This document shows positions 15,131-24,870 of a stretch of DNA of 64,000 nucleotides, piece by piece. The DNA is from JAFGNB01 sp050304135 (GTDB lineage: Bacteria; Fibrobacterota; Chitinivibrionia; Chitinivibrionales; Chitinispirillaceae). The position numbers were made by a program, and so were the translations under genes. The notes below the pieces were generated by a model that saw only the letters and a list, made by a program, of their open reading frames with translations, did no database searches and had not been told where the DNA came from. Location of the stretch: assembly GCA_050304135.1 (NCBI GenBank), contig JBNLDC010000034.1, positions 1 to 64,000 on the forward strand, given 5' to 3'. Within the stretch, counting starts at the first letter, position 1. The number at the start of each line of letters is the position of its first letter.

Positions 15131-16177
15131 TTAATGAACTATTTTTTTCGGTTTGACGGTAACAACATCGAATAATTTCTTTATGAAAACTTCGAATTCC
15201 TCAAGTTTTTTATTGGCGGTTTCCTCGGGAGAAAACTGGATTCTACCTGCCGCCGCGCGTCCGTGTCCGCCACCACTGCCGCCAAGCCCGCATGCGAGTT
15301 GCTCCGCTTTCATGCCGGACGTATATTCATTTTTCGAACGGATGGAAAAGAATATCTGTGTTTTGAAAATACCTGAACAGATCATCCATTCAATGGATTC
15401 AAGGCTGTGAAACAGATCGGCCATTTCCGCGACGTAATCCGGTGTGGAGACGTTTCCAAGATGCGTATACCCGATGGAATTGTAGCTTACGGCTGTTTCG
15501 GTGGCACGATGCAGGAGGCGGAAGTATTCTATATCCCGGTCAGGATTAACGATCAGCGAGAGCAATTTGTGGTCAATATGTTCAAAAAGATATTTGTAAC
15601 AATCCAGATCGAAGGTGGATACATCGCGACGCATATCTCCGGTATCGGTTTTAATGCCGTAAAAGAGTGCGGTGGCAAGCTGTCGCGGGATCAGGCAGCC
15701 GGCTTCCTGCAGGTATTTTGTAATAAGTGTGGAGGTGGCGCCAACCTCTTTCCTGATATCGGTAAAACAACTCAGCGGGTTTTCCGGTGGCGCAGGGTGA
15801 TGGTCAATAACGCCACTGACGACCACGGTAGAGGGAAGGGATATATTTCCTTTTCCAGGATAGGAGTCGACCAGCAGAATTCGGTCGAACTCCGCTACAT
15901 CGATCAGTGCGAATGGAACCATTGAAATGTCGAGAAAACGCACCAGAGCACGGTTTTCTGCCCTACCGATGAATCCGCCGAAAGATATTACCGGTGTCGG
16001 GCTGCCCCAGTAGGAACAGAGGTGCGAAAGACCGTACGCGGAGGCGATACAATCCGGATCCGGATAGTCATGAGTAAGTATCAGTATCGACTGCGCCGAA
16101 TCGATACACTCCCGAAGCTCAGCTACTTTGCTGCAGAAGCTGTTGGTGGTTCCCGGGCTTTGAACCTTTTCCGGCAT
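15131..16177 (-). CDS. DHH-family phosphoesterase (NrnA-like)
   Basis: A 348-residue cytosolic phosphodiesterase of the DHH/DHHA1 superfamily. Metal ligands appear as HDYPDPDCIAS near residue 35, DSYPG near 104 and DHHPAPP near 124. The DHHA1 substrate loop is GGSGGGHGRAAAG near 300. Relatives degrade nano-RNA, pAp or cyclic dinucleotides, and sequence alone does not choose between these. It precedes nifU by 12 bases on the same strand. Confidence 0.85.
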   Translation of the reverse strand: MPEKVQSPGTTNSFCSKVAELRECIDSAQSILILTHDYPDPDCIASAYGLSHLCSYWGSPTPVISFGGFIGRAENRALVRFLDISMVPFALIDVAEFDRILLVDSYPGKGNISLPSTVVVSGVIDHHPAPPENPLSCFTDIRKEVGATSTLITKYLQEAGCLIPRQLATALFYGIKTDTGDMRRDVSTFDLDCYKYLFEHIDHKLLSLIVNPDRDIEYFRLLHRATETAVSYNSIGYTHLGNVSTPDYVAEMADLFHSLESIEWMICSGIFKTQIFFSIRSKNEYTSGMKAEQLACGLGGSGGGHGRAAAGRIQFSPEETANKKLEEFEVFIKKLFDVVTVKPKKIVH

Positions 16178-16348
16178 ATTTTGTTGTATCCGATCGGAAA
16201 ATCACTGCCTGTACACTGGATTGTACGGTACCGGCGGGAATTTTATATTTGCATAATTTAACAGGATAATATACTATATGATTTCAGACATGGTTGCAAC
16301 AAACCGGCCGACAGACGGTTTCACTCCTCCATACCAGGACATCACTAC

Positions 16349-17080
16349 ATGCGATATGCCATAATTTCTGATATTCACGGTAATGCAGAAGCCCTCAATG
16401 CAGTACTCAACGATATAAAAAAACGGTCGGTTGACAGCATCGTCTGCCTGGGTGATATCGTTGGCTATTATCCTGATCCCGAGCGGTGTGTTGATCTCGT
16501 GAAAAAAGAGGTCGATTACTGTGTGGCGGGGAATCATGATTATGCGGCCATCGGCCGTATCGATACGCAGAACTTTACCTACTATGCGTATGCTGCCATG
16601 GAGTGGACAAAACAGAATATTTCGGACCGCGCCCGGGAGTACCTGCAACAGCTCCCGCTTACGGTACCGCTCGGAAACATGTTTTTCACTCACTCTTCTC
16701 CCTCAAATCCGCAGGACTGGGTCTATGTCTTTCCTGACAGCGAGGAGGCGGTGTTCGAAGCTTTCAACAGTCTGGTCTACGGTCTCAATTTTATCGGCCA
16801 TACTCACTGGCCGTCAATAATGATCCAGGAGGACGAGCGGATCATTCTGCACTCTGAACATACTATTCAACTGGTGGATAAACACTTTTACCTGGTGAAT
16901 GTCGGAAGTGTCGGACAGCCGAGGGATTTTGATTCACGCTCCTGTTATGCTCTCTACGACGAAGAAAAACTGACTATCGAACTGATCAGGGTTGAGTATG
17001 ATTACCGGATTACCCAGAAAAAGATCAAGGAGCATCACCTTCCGCTTTTTCTTGCCGAACGACTTGAAAAAGGGCGGTAA
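16349..17080 (+). CDS. metallophosphoesterase
   Basis: A 243-residue calcineurin-like phosphoesterase. The five-block metal site is complete: DIHGN (residues 8-12), GDIVGYYPDP, GNHDYAA, a central His, and GHTHWP near 147. The small single-domain form resembles the YfcE/diadenosine-tetraphosphatase-like group. Substrate unknown. Transcribed away from the DHH phosphoesterase. The 280-base gap after it shows no gene. Confidence 0.85.
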   Translation: MRYAIISDIHGNAEALNAVLNDIKKRSVDSIVCLGDIVGYYPDPERCVDLVKKEVDYCVAGNHDYAAIGRIDTQNFTYYAYAAMEWTKQNISDRAREYLQQLPLTVPLGNMFFTHSSPSNPQDWVYVFPDSEEAVFEAFNSLVYGLNFIGHTHWPSIMIQEDERIILHSEHTIQLVDKHFYLVNVGSVGQPRDFDSRSCYALYDEEKLTIELIRVEYDYRITQKKIKEHHLPLFLAERLEKGR

Positions 17081-17363
17081 AACGCCCCCGGAGCCCTGCG
17101 TATGAATGTGCAGATCTGAGTTCCTGGTTGCGCTGCCTGCAGATATCTCTCCCGCTGCATCACCACTGATGTTGTTCATGCCAACGAATACATTCTCTTA
17201 CCGGTCTAACAGCCCGCGCCAGACCGTGATTCATGTCGGGACCGGGGAACGTTGACATGATGCAGGTACCGCGGTACAATATACGGATATCCTTTAATTG
17301 CAGGTGACGCCGTTTATGGATCGTATGCTGAATCGGGTATTTAACTGTATGTAAAGGAATTGC

Positions 17364-20300
17364 ATGGTTAACGGGTATTCACTGGTTAAAACGATAGCGG
17401 TCAGCAAAGACGGCGAGGCGCATCTGGTGCGTTCAGATACGTCGTCAAGTCTGCTCTATCTCAAAACCGTACGGGCATCCGGAAGAATAGATGCGAAAAA
17501 AAAGTTCTACCGTGAAACGAATGTCGTCGCCTCGCTTGAGCATCCGAACATCCTCCGACCGCTTGATGTACGGTTCGAAAACGATGCTCTCCATTGTATT
17601 TATCCGTATGTAAATGGACGAACGCTGCATGAACTGCTTGGTGAGCAGGGCCGTATCGGTGAATCCGATGCGCTTTCCATGATGAAGCAGCTTCTCGGGG
17701 CATTGTCGTACGTGCATGCCCGTGGTATCATCCATGCCAATGTGAATCCCTGGAATATCATTATTTCCCACGATACCGGTATTCATCTGTTCGACTTCGG
17801 GAGTTCTCTCACTGTCGAAGAGGCCGGACGCCTTGCCGAGGGAGTAACCGTAGGGATGTTTCCGTACCTGTCTCCCGAGCAGACGGGGAGTACCCGCTTT
17901 AAGATTGATACGAGAACCGATCTTTATTGCGCGTCAATGGTTCTTTACCGCTGTGTGGCGGGTGCGCTTCCGTTTTACGTTCAGAACGGTTCGATCAGGG
18001 AACTACTTGATGCGAGTATCCGCAGAGAGGTGCCCGGTATTAAGCATGTCCCCCAGTTTTTCAATGAGATTCTTCTCAAAGGACTGCGTCCTTCTCCTAT
18101 CGACCGGTACCAGACTGCTGACGGTATGTTGCATGATGTTTCGATTGCGGCGGAAAAATGTAAAAACGGCGACAACATTCCCTTTGTAGTTGGGGAACGG
18201 GATGCAGTACTTTCCGTAAACCGCAAACGACTCTTTGTCGTCAGGGAAAAGGAACTACGGTTACTCTCACGGGGACTCGGGGCATTCGCGGGAAACCGTA
18301 TGGTTTCGTATCTGGTCTGCGGAAAATCCGGAATTGGAAAAACCGAGCTGATACGTCAGTTCAAACGTACGAACGATCTGGCCGGAATTGATTTTCTTGA
18401 AGCGAAGTGCAACCGGTTCTCGATAAGTCAACCGGGATCGATTTACCGTCAGGTGGTTATCGAGTTTCTGCATCACTTGTCAAAAAATGACCATGAGGAG
18501 AAACTGCGGATACGGGAGCTGATCAATACGGAGTTACAGGAGTATTCAGGACTCATCGGAAGAATCCTTCCGGAAATGAACTCCTGGTTTGATGTTATGG
18601 TCGAAGTTCCGAAAGTTGAGCCTGAGAAGGAGAAGGACCGGTTCATTCAGGTGCTCACGAGAGTGCTCACCATCGTCTGTTCGTTACGCAAATGTATTAT
18701 CCATTTTGATGATGTCCAGTGGATCGACCGGATTACCGCCGAAGTGATGTTCCGGCTGCTCGAACAGAAACTGCCGTGTTTTTTCATCTGCACGTTCAGA
18801 ACCGGTGATACGAACGAGTTCCTGTTCTGCCATGGCCATGATCTCACGACTGCCGGATTTGATTCGATTCTGTATCTGAATGAATTCAATAAACAGGAGA
18901 CGGATGAATTTATCGGGAGAAAATTCAAATCCCTTGAAAATCCAGGAATGCTGGTGGAAGCACTGCACGAGAAAACCGACGGGAATCCCTATCTGCTCAA
19001 CGAAGCTGTGCGATATCTGGTAAGCGGTGGACATTTGACACTCCGTAAGAACCTCTGGAACTTCGCTATCGAGAATATTGGTGAACTGCCGCCAAAATTT
19101 GACGCGGTTTCACTGGTGCTGCAGAAATTGCACAGTCTCGCGGATGATGAACGAAAAATTCTGCAGATGGCATCACTGATTCAGGGGAAATTCGATGCGG
19201 CACTTGTAAATTATCTTTCGGACGAAAAATCACGGAACATCCACGAGGTGTTCGCTGTATTCGAGACTAACGGTTTTATTCTTTCGCATCTCTCGGGAGG
19301 GTACGCTTTCGTTCATGATCGGATTCAGGAAACCATCGCCAACGATGTCCCCCGGGAACAGCGATACGCACTCTACGGAAAGCTATCGAGGTATTTCTCC
19401 CTGAAAGCACAGGACGATAAAGAGATGCTTTTCCCCGCAGCCGAATATGTACTCAAATCGGACAACGCGCGTGACGCTATTACCGTTTGTTTCGATGCAG
19501 CCCTGTATGCGATGGAGAAAAACGCCTATGATATCGCAATCAGGTACCTCCGAAATATTATTCTGCTGGCTGATGCCGATCACACGAGATGTATCGATGG
19601 CGGAATTGATCCGGTGCGGGTGAATATCCTGCTCGGTGATGTGCTGATGTTGACAGGGGCAAATGAACAGGCCCTCGATGTTTACGCCCGGATAATAGCC
19701 GGAAAACAGCTGAAAAACCGTGACAAGCTCGAGCTGGAATACAAAATTGGTTCAATCTATCATCACACCGGTGAATTCGCGCTTTCGTCAAAATACCTGA
19801 TGCAATCGCTTGCCACGGTCGGGATAACGCTACCGAAAGGCAAGCTGAAGCTCGGTATCAGAATCATCTTCGAAATGGCTGTACAGTGTCTTTCCGGAAC
19901 CGGCTTTTTCCGCCTTTTCGGCAGGCGGAGCGATGCTACCAGTCTTATAATTGTTAAAATCCTTAATAAACTTGCCTTTTCCCTGTATTTCAACGATATG
20001 GTGAGAGGGTATTACGTGCATTTTAAAGCACTGAATCTTGCTGATCGTTTGATCGATTCCGCTGAAAAAGCGGAAAGCTATTCGTTGCACCAGATTCCGG
20101 TATACCAGATACTGATGAATGGGCGTGCGCGCAGCTATCTTCGGAAAGCGGTCAAAATAGCGGATCGTATCCGGCGCAAGGATGTTCATGCGTTTGCGGA
20201 AACATTCGGCGGGCTGGTCCGTTACTTCAATGCACAGTGGCGGGAAGCGGAGCAGCTGCTGCAGAACAGTATCAGAACGTTTCGTTCCATTGGCGATCTC

Positions 20301-22520
20301 AATAATCAGATCATCGGCAGTGAACACCTCTGGAAAATCGCTTTTCTGAAAAAACCGCTGCAGGAAGCTCTTGCAGAGATGGACCGTACTGTCAACTTGT
20401 GCGGGAAAGTAAAGGATCATTACTTTCTGCTCATCACGCGATCCGCGCGGAATCTTACCCGTCTGCTTGCAACGGGTACTAACGACGACGAAGAATACGG
20501 AGCCATTCAGGATATACTCCGCAAGGTGCATTCTTCACATCTGCAGATTGAAGCAGGCGGTTATCTGCTCCAGACCGACATTGAGCGGCATGAATATCAG
20601 CGTGCGTACGACCGCGCCAGCGGACTGCTGCCGATGATCCTGCGCAACAGTATCAATTCTGAATATCAGGTGCGTTCCTTCTCTCTTTTCTGTTCGCTTC
20701 TCTGTCGTGAGTTTCGGGAACGACGCAACGGGCGGTTATGGATTTCCGAAAATCGGAGACGTTTACAGAGACAGTTTCTGCTGTATGCCGCGGTGCATCT
20801 CGTAGCCGCTCTGAGCTATCCTGCGTACCGGGGGAGATGGTACCGTAACATCGCCTGGATTTGTGCGCTTCGGGGAATGACCCGCATGGCCGACAGGTTG
20901 TTCAGAAGATCAATCAGAGCGCATCATCAACTCGCCATGCGCTTTGAGGAGGCCTGTTCATTGCATGAATATGGTGAATTTCTGGAGGAGTTCAGTGCCG
21001 TTCCCGGAAATGCCTATGACCGGTATGTTGAAGCATACGAGCTTTTCAAGTGGTGCGGAGCACGGCTCTATCTTGACCGTATGGAAGCCAGGATAAGTGC
21101 GGGACCGCACGCTCCGCAGACCGATACCACAACCGCATCGGTATTTTCTGATTCGTTGAGCGGTCACTCCGACGACGTAGCGCAAGGTATCAATCATTTA
21201 CGCTTTGAAACACTGGTTGATGTCAGTAAGACACTAACGGAAGTGGATGATCCCCGGTTGCTCCTGCGGCAGATCCTCTCGGCGATGATTACCGTAACCG
21301 GTGCACAGTATGGTTGTCTGTTCATCAACAAACTGACGTATGGGGATTTTGAACCGATTGCAATGTCGTTCGAAGGAAAGCTGGTACCGGTTTCTGAGGT
21401 TCCGGTGTTTACCGATCTCATTCAGAAGGTCAACGAAATTCATACGCTGCAAAGCAATGGAGAACCCCTTGTTGACGAGGAGGTGGAAACGGAGAGTATC
21501 TGCATCCGGTCGGATCTCTGTGTTCCGCTCAACTGGCGGGAGAAGTATCTGGGCTATGTGTACCTGGTCAACGACAGAGTTCTCGGCCTGTTCGGTGAGG
21601 GGGCGCAGAAGGCGGCGATGGTGCTTGCGGCGCATGCCGGTATTCTTCTGGAAAATGCCTGGTTGATGCAGAAACAGAAGGAGTTCAACGAGGAACTGCA
21701 GCAGCAGGTGACTTCAAAAACGGATGATATCGTTCATAAAAATCAGCAGCTTGAGGAAGCGAACCTCAAACTGATTGAGTCGGAACGGATGAAGGGAATT
21801 CTCAGCGGGACCCTGGTGCACGATATTAAAAATTACGCTGCAGGTATTACCGGCAATCTGATTTATCTCGGCAGGCGCATGGAGCACGACGAGAAGGCGA
21901 AACGGGTGATCGATGTTGTTTGTGAAACGTGTTCCGATATCACCAGTCTGGCATCAAATTTACTTGACATTGCAAAAATGGATGACGGAAAAATGGTGGT
22001 ACGTGAGGAAATTCTCGATTACCGTTTTTTTAAAGAGGTCGCCTGTAAATTCGGACGGAGTACACTGTTCGAGGAGAAGGAAATCATACCGGAAATAATA
22101 CCGCCCGATGAGGATTTCACCATTGGCGCCGATGTCTATCTGATGGAACGTCTGCTGCAGAATCTCTACAGTAATGCGGCTAAATATGCTCCGCGTGGAA
22201 GCAGGGTGGAACTGCGGTTCGGGGGTAATGAGCTTGAACAGGTAATCTGTTTCTTCAATTCAGGTACACCGATTCCCGATACGGAAAAGGAAATTCTGTT
22301 CGAAAAATACGCACGTATTCAGAGCCGGCACTCTCATTATTCAAAAGGTCTGGGGCTGTTCTTCTGCCGGATGGTAATGAATGCTCATCGTGGAAGAATC
22401 TGGCTGGATACCGATCCGTCGGGAAATTATTTTAAACTCGCTTTTCCCCGCAGGGAAGGTAGCGATACGGAAGCAGCCCCTGGCAGGAGCGCGGTTCGTC
22501 AGCTGGCGACACCGAGATAG
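17364..22520 (+). CDS. giant hybrid sensor: kinase-like domain, AAA ATPase, GAF, histidine kinase
   Basis: This 1718-residue cytosolic protein has four parts. (1) A Ser/Thr kinase fold, about 1-265, with Lys34 and Glu51. The catalytic loop reads HANVNPWN (124-131), with Asn126 in place of the catalytic Asp, and DFG is kept (144-146), so it is probably a pseudokinase. (2) A STAND-type AAA ATPase with P-loop GKSGIGKT (320-327) and Walker B IIHFDDVQWID, followed by a long helical-repeat region. (3) A GAF domain, about 1300-1450, then a coiled coil. (4) A histidine kinase with LVHDIKN (His1486), N box NLYSNAAKYA and G box GLGLFFCR. No membrane segment is seen. AAAGGA lies 6 nt before the ATG. The 3' end overlaps the convergent ABC operon by 22 bases. 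No cognate response regulator adjoins; the receiver proteins at 61.5-63 kb are distant. Confidence 0.85.
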   Translation: MVNGYSLVKTIAVSKDGEAHLVRSDTSSSLLYLKTVRASGRIDAKKKFYRETNVVASLEHPNILRPLDVRFENDALHCIYPYVNGRTLHELLGEQGRIGESDALSMMKQLLGALSYVHARGIIHANVNPWNIIISHDTGIHLFDFGSSLTVEEAGRLAEGVTVGMFPYLSPEQTGSTRFKIDTRTDLYCASMVLYRCVAGALPFYVQNGSIRELLDASIRREVPGIKHVPQFFNEILLKGLRPSPIDRYQTADGMLHDVSIAAEKCKNGDNIPFVVGERDAVLSVNRKRLFVVREKELRLLSRGLGAFAGNRMVSYLVCGKSGIGKTELIRQFKRTNDLAGIDFLEAKCNRFSISQPGSIYRQVVIEFLHHLSKNDHEEKLRIRELINTELQEYSGLIGRILPEMNSWFDVMVEVPKVEPEKEKDRFIQVLTRVLTIVCSLRKCIIHFDDVQWIDRITAEVMFRLLEQKLPCFFICTFRTGDTNEFLFCHGHDLTTAGFDSILYLNEFNKQETDEFIGRKFKSLENPGMLVEALHEKTDGNPYLLNEAVRYLVSGGHLTLRKNLWNFAIENIGELPPKFDAVSLVLQKLHSLADDERKILQMASLIQGKFDAALVNYLSDEKSRNIHEVFAVFETNGFILSHLSGGYAFVHDRIQETIANDVPREQRYALYGKLSRYFSLKAQDDKEMLFPAAEYVLKSDNARDAITVCFDAALYAMEKNAYDIAIRYLRNIILLADADHTRCIDGGIDPVRVNILLGDVLMLTGANEQALDVYARIIAGKQLKNRDKLELEYKIGSIYHHTGEFALSSKYLMQSLATVGITLPKGKLKLGIRIIFEMAVQCLSGTGFFRLFGRRSDATSLIIVKILNKLAFSLYFNDMVRGYYVHFKALNLADRLIDSAEKAESYSLHQIPVYQILMNGRARSYLRKAVKIADRIRRKDVHAFAETFGGLVRYFNAQWREAEQLLQNSIRTFRSIGDLNNQIIGSEHLWKIAFLKKPLQEALAEMDRTVNLCGKVKDHYFLLITRSARNLTRLLATGTNDDEEYGAIQDILRKVHSSHLQIEAGGYLLQTDIERHEYQRAYDRASGLLPMILRNSINSEYQVRSFSLFCSLLCREFRERRNGRLWISENRRRLQRQFLLYAAVHLVAALSYPAYRGRWYRNIAWICALRGMTRMADRLFRRSIRAHHQLAMRFEEACSLHEYGEFLEEFSAVPGNAYDRYVEAYELFKWCGARLYLDRMEARISAGPHAPQTDTTTASVFSDSLSGHSDDVAQGINHLRFETLVDVSKTLTEVDDPRLLLRQILSAMITVTGAQYGCLFINKLTYGDFEPIAMSFEGKLVPVSEVPVFTDLIQKVNEIHTLQSNGEPLVDEEVETESICIRSDLCVPLNWREKYLGYVYLVNDRVLGLFGEGAQKAAMVLAAHAGILLENAWLMQKQKEFNEELQQQVTSKTDDIVHKNQQLEEANLKLIESERMKGILSGTLVHDIKNYAAGITGNLIYLGRRMEHDEKAKRVIDVVCETCSDITSLASNLLDIAKMDDGKMVVREEILDYRFFKEVACKFGRSTLFEEKEIIPEIIPPDEDFTIGADVYLMERLLQNLYSNAAKYAPRGSRVELRFGGNELEQVICFFNSGTPIPDTEKEILFEKYARIQSRHSHYSKGLGLFFCRMVMNAHRGRIWLDTDPSGNYFKLAFPRREGSDTEAAPGRSAVRQLATPR

Positions 22521-23998
22521 TATATGCTTTCCTCGGGAATAAAGTGCTCGAAAATCTCCTCGTTGTGAGAGATCATCAGCAGGGCACTTCCCCCCGCACG
22601 CTTTTCATCGAGAAGATTAAGCACTTTCTTGACACTGGTAAAGTCGAGTCCATTGAGCGGCTCGTCAAGAATGATCAGATCGGTATCGAGTATCAGTGAA
22701 CGGAGCAGGTTCAGACGCTGTTTCTGGCCTCCACTCAGGAATGCCACTTTTTTATTCAAAAACGATGGTGCTATCGGGCGGTCAAACAGTTCCATCAGAT
22801 GGTTGGTAAGCTCAGTACCGGAGAGTCGTTTTTTTAGCGGAAGTCCTTTGAATGTTTCACGGACGGTGGAGGCGAGGTTAAGTGCCTCGTCGGCGTGTTG
22901 AAAAACCATTCCAGCCCGCCTGCCCCAGATTGAGGTCGCCCAGAGCGATGCGGGTGAGCGATGGGTGATTGAGATGTCGTCAAGGGTCATGGCGAATGCA
23001 TCGGGATGATAAATCCCCATGATTATTTTAGCGAGGGTTGTTTTGCCGATGCCGCTGGGAGCTTTGAGGTAGACCATTTCGCCTTTGTGAATAACCATCG
23101 GTTGTCTGACCGTATGTTCGCTGTCGGAGTAGATGCTGAGGTGACGTCCGAAAATCGAGAAATCCGGCTGTACTTCCAGAACCGGTTCGGCAACGAGGTT
23201 TCGCGTATGCGGCGCCCGTGGTGCATCAAGCCAGTGCAGGTACTCTTCGGCACTGAAGTCACCTGCGGAAACCCGTGTGTCTTTCTCACGGGAGAGTTCC
23301 TTGAATCTGACACGATCAATAAGGTCGCGGTGCCGCTGATACATTTCACTGATGATTGAATAGTCGTGCGTAATGATAAGTATGGTAAAGGGGCGTGCCC
23401 GGTATTTCTCGAACAGCAATTCAAGAAACAGATTCCGGTAGTTATTGTCAAGGCTCCCGGTGGGCTCGTCGAAAACAAAATACGTGGAAGCATCAGGGGT
23501 TCCTGACGCAATCCATGCATCGATTCTTTTGAACGCCATCGCCAGCAGTATGCGCTGTTTCTCGCCGCCGCTCGGCCGATAGGGTTTCGGGTACACATCA
23601 AGCAGTTGCCGCATGGAGGTAGCGGAGGTGGTCTGCCACAACCGTGCGAGAATCGCCTGCTCGTCAATACCGGCGAGGCTTCCTTCATTGAGCTGTTCTG
23701 TTACCTTGAGCAACGGATTGAGATGCGATGAGGGCTCTTGAAAGACAAAAAAACTGTTCTGTTTTACCGATTTGGTCCACGGTTCCTTCAGGTGAGCGCC
23801 ATAGGTCTGATTGTTAATGCTGATTTTAAGATCCGTACCGTTGAGAAATCCGTACAATGCTTTTGATATGACCGATTTTCCGATTCCGGATTCACCGAAG
23901 AGGAAGGTGATGCAATTGTCGTATACCGGATAATCGCTTACCGTTACGATCGGGCGTTCGGCAGTGCCCACACTGATATCGAAGCTGCGACTGTTCAT
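22499..23998 (-). CDS. ABC transporter ATPase, two fused nucleotide-binding domains
   Basis: A 499-residue protein with two ABC cassettes in tandem, like fused DppD-DppF. Cassette 1 has Walker A GESGIGKS, signature SGGEKQR and Walker B YFVFDEPTGSLD. Cassette 2 has PSGIGKTT, LSGGQKQR and LIILDEPLNGLD. It would drive import through the two permeases encoded just upstream. The start is set at 23998 because it overlaps the permease stop in the classic ATGA arrangement; an upstream in-frame ATG at 24025 lies inside the permease gene. It is the last gene of the operon and overlaps the convergent sensor gene. Confidence 0.85.
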   Translation of the reverse strand: MNSRSFDISVGTAERPIVTVSDYPVYDNCITFLFGESGIGKSVISKALYGFLNGTDLKISINNQTYGAHLKEPWTKSVKQNSFFVFQEPSSHLNPLLKVTEQLNEGSLAGIDEQAILARLWQTTSATSMRQLLDVYPKPYRPSGGEKQRILLAMAFKRIDAWIASGTPDASTYFVFDEPTGSLDNNYRNLFLELLFEKYRARPFTILIITHDYSIISEMYQRHRDLIDRVRFKELSREKDTRVSAGDFSAEEYLHWLDAPRAPHTRNLVAEPVLEVQPDFSIFGRHLSIYSDSEHTVRQPMVIHKGEMVYLKAPSGIGKTTLAKIIMGIYHPDAFAMTLDDISITHRSPASLWATSIWGRRAGMVFQHADEALNLASTVRETFKGLPLKKRLSGTELTNHLMELFDRPIAPSFLNKKVAFLSGGQKQRLNLLRSLILDTDLIILDEPLNGLDFTSVKKVLNLLDEKRAGGSALLMISHNEEIFEHFIPEESIYYLGVAS

Positions 23999-24870
23999 AG
24001 CCGGTGCCTTTCGGCATAGCCGCATGAAATCTGATACACCGCAAGAAGGGTGATGACTATCAGGAACGCGACGGTGATCCCCTGCAGATGCTGGAAAAAA
24101 AGAACGGGGAGGTAACTGATATCGGTTAGCGTGTTGCCGATCGCCAGGATGTCCTGTTTGCTGTCCATTTTCGCCAGTAGACTTCCCAGTGTTGTCGGGA
24201 GGGTGACCGAGTTGACTTCTGAAGAGAGTCCCACCGATATGATGAAGTCAACGCTGCATTGCAGAAAAACCGCGCTGCCGAATACCGAAATCAGTTTGTT
24301 GAGAATGTGAATCCTGCTGTTTTTCCAAAGAATATCAAAGTTGATAATACGCCGGTGCGAAACGCCGCAAACACGCAATGCATTGAAAAAATCAAGTTTA
24401 GTGTAATGGTCGATCCGTTCTCTGAGCAAATCGACCACTTCCAGCATGATGAACACGCTGATACAGAGTGCCATCAGCAGGAAAACGATTGTTTTACCGG
24501 TAATAACTTCGGTGGTAACGAGTGCCGCAATGCCGATATACCCGAAAAGGATACCGACGATCTGGGGTATTGAACGGATGAGATTGATAAAGAAAGAGAA
24601 CAGATAATAACCGGTACGGTTGGTTGCATTTTCGAGGCGATGAATAACAAGAGTAACGACCCATGAAAGTACCAGAGTAAATCCGACCACGAGGAAGGCG
24701 ATAATGAAGGTGTTGATGAAACCGTCGATAATCCGCAGGAGCGCCGGACGGTTGAGGAACAGCACATCCCAGAGCGCGAGGCCTCCTACGGAGCCGATCC
24801 ACAGCAGTAACCACCTGCGGTCTCTTCCGACCGGAAGCTTCAGTGCTGTCGGCGTCTCAGTTGTTTTCAT
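23995..24870 (-). CDS. ABC transporter permease (second subunit)
   Basis: A 291-residue inner-membrane protein with about six membrane segments and the binding-protein-dependent transport fold. The EAA-like loop is around DFFNALRVCGVSHRRIINFDIL (about 165-186). It resembles DppC/OppC-type permeases but is divergent. It overlaps the first permease gene by 14 bases and the ATPase gene by 4, so the three are translated together. Confidence 0.8.
   Translation of the reverse strand: MKTTETPTALKLPVGRDRRWLLLWIGSVGGLALWDVLFLNRPALLRIIDGFINTFIIAFLVVGFTLVLSWVVTLVIHRLENATNRTGYYLFSFFINLIRSIPQIVGILFGYIGIAALVTTEVITGKTIVFLLMALCISVFIMLEVVDLLRERIDHYTKLDFFNALRVCGVSHRRIINFDILWKNSRIHILNKLISVFGSAVFLQCSVDFIISVGLSSEVNSVTLPTTLGSLLAKMDSKQDILAIGNTLTDISYLPVLFFQHLQGITVAFLIVITLLAVYQISCGYAERHRL

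Noticed and set aside
14244..15134. 296-codon plus-strand frame opposite nifU
   Set aside because: Fully antisense to nifU, whose cysteine motifs are complete.
15407..15925. 172-codon frame opposite the DHH phosphoesterase
   Set aside because: Antisense to a gene with complete DHH motifs; no ribosome site or family resemblance.
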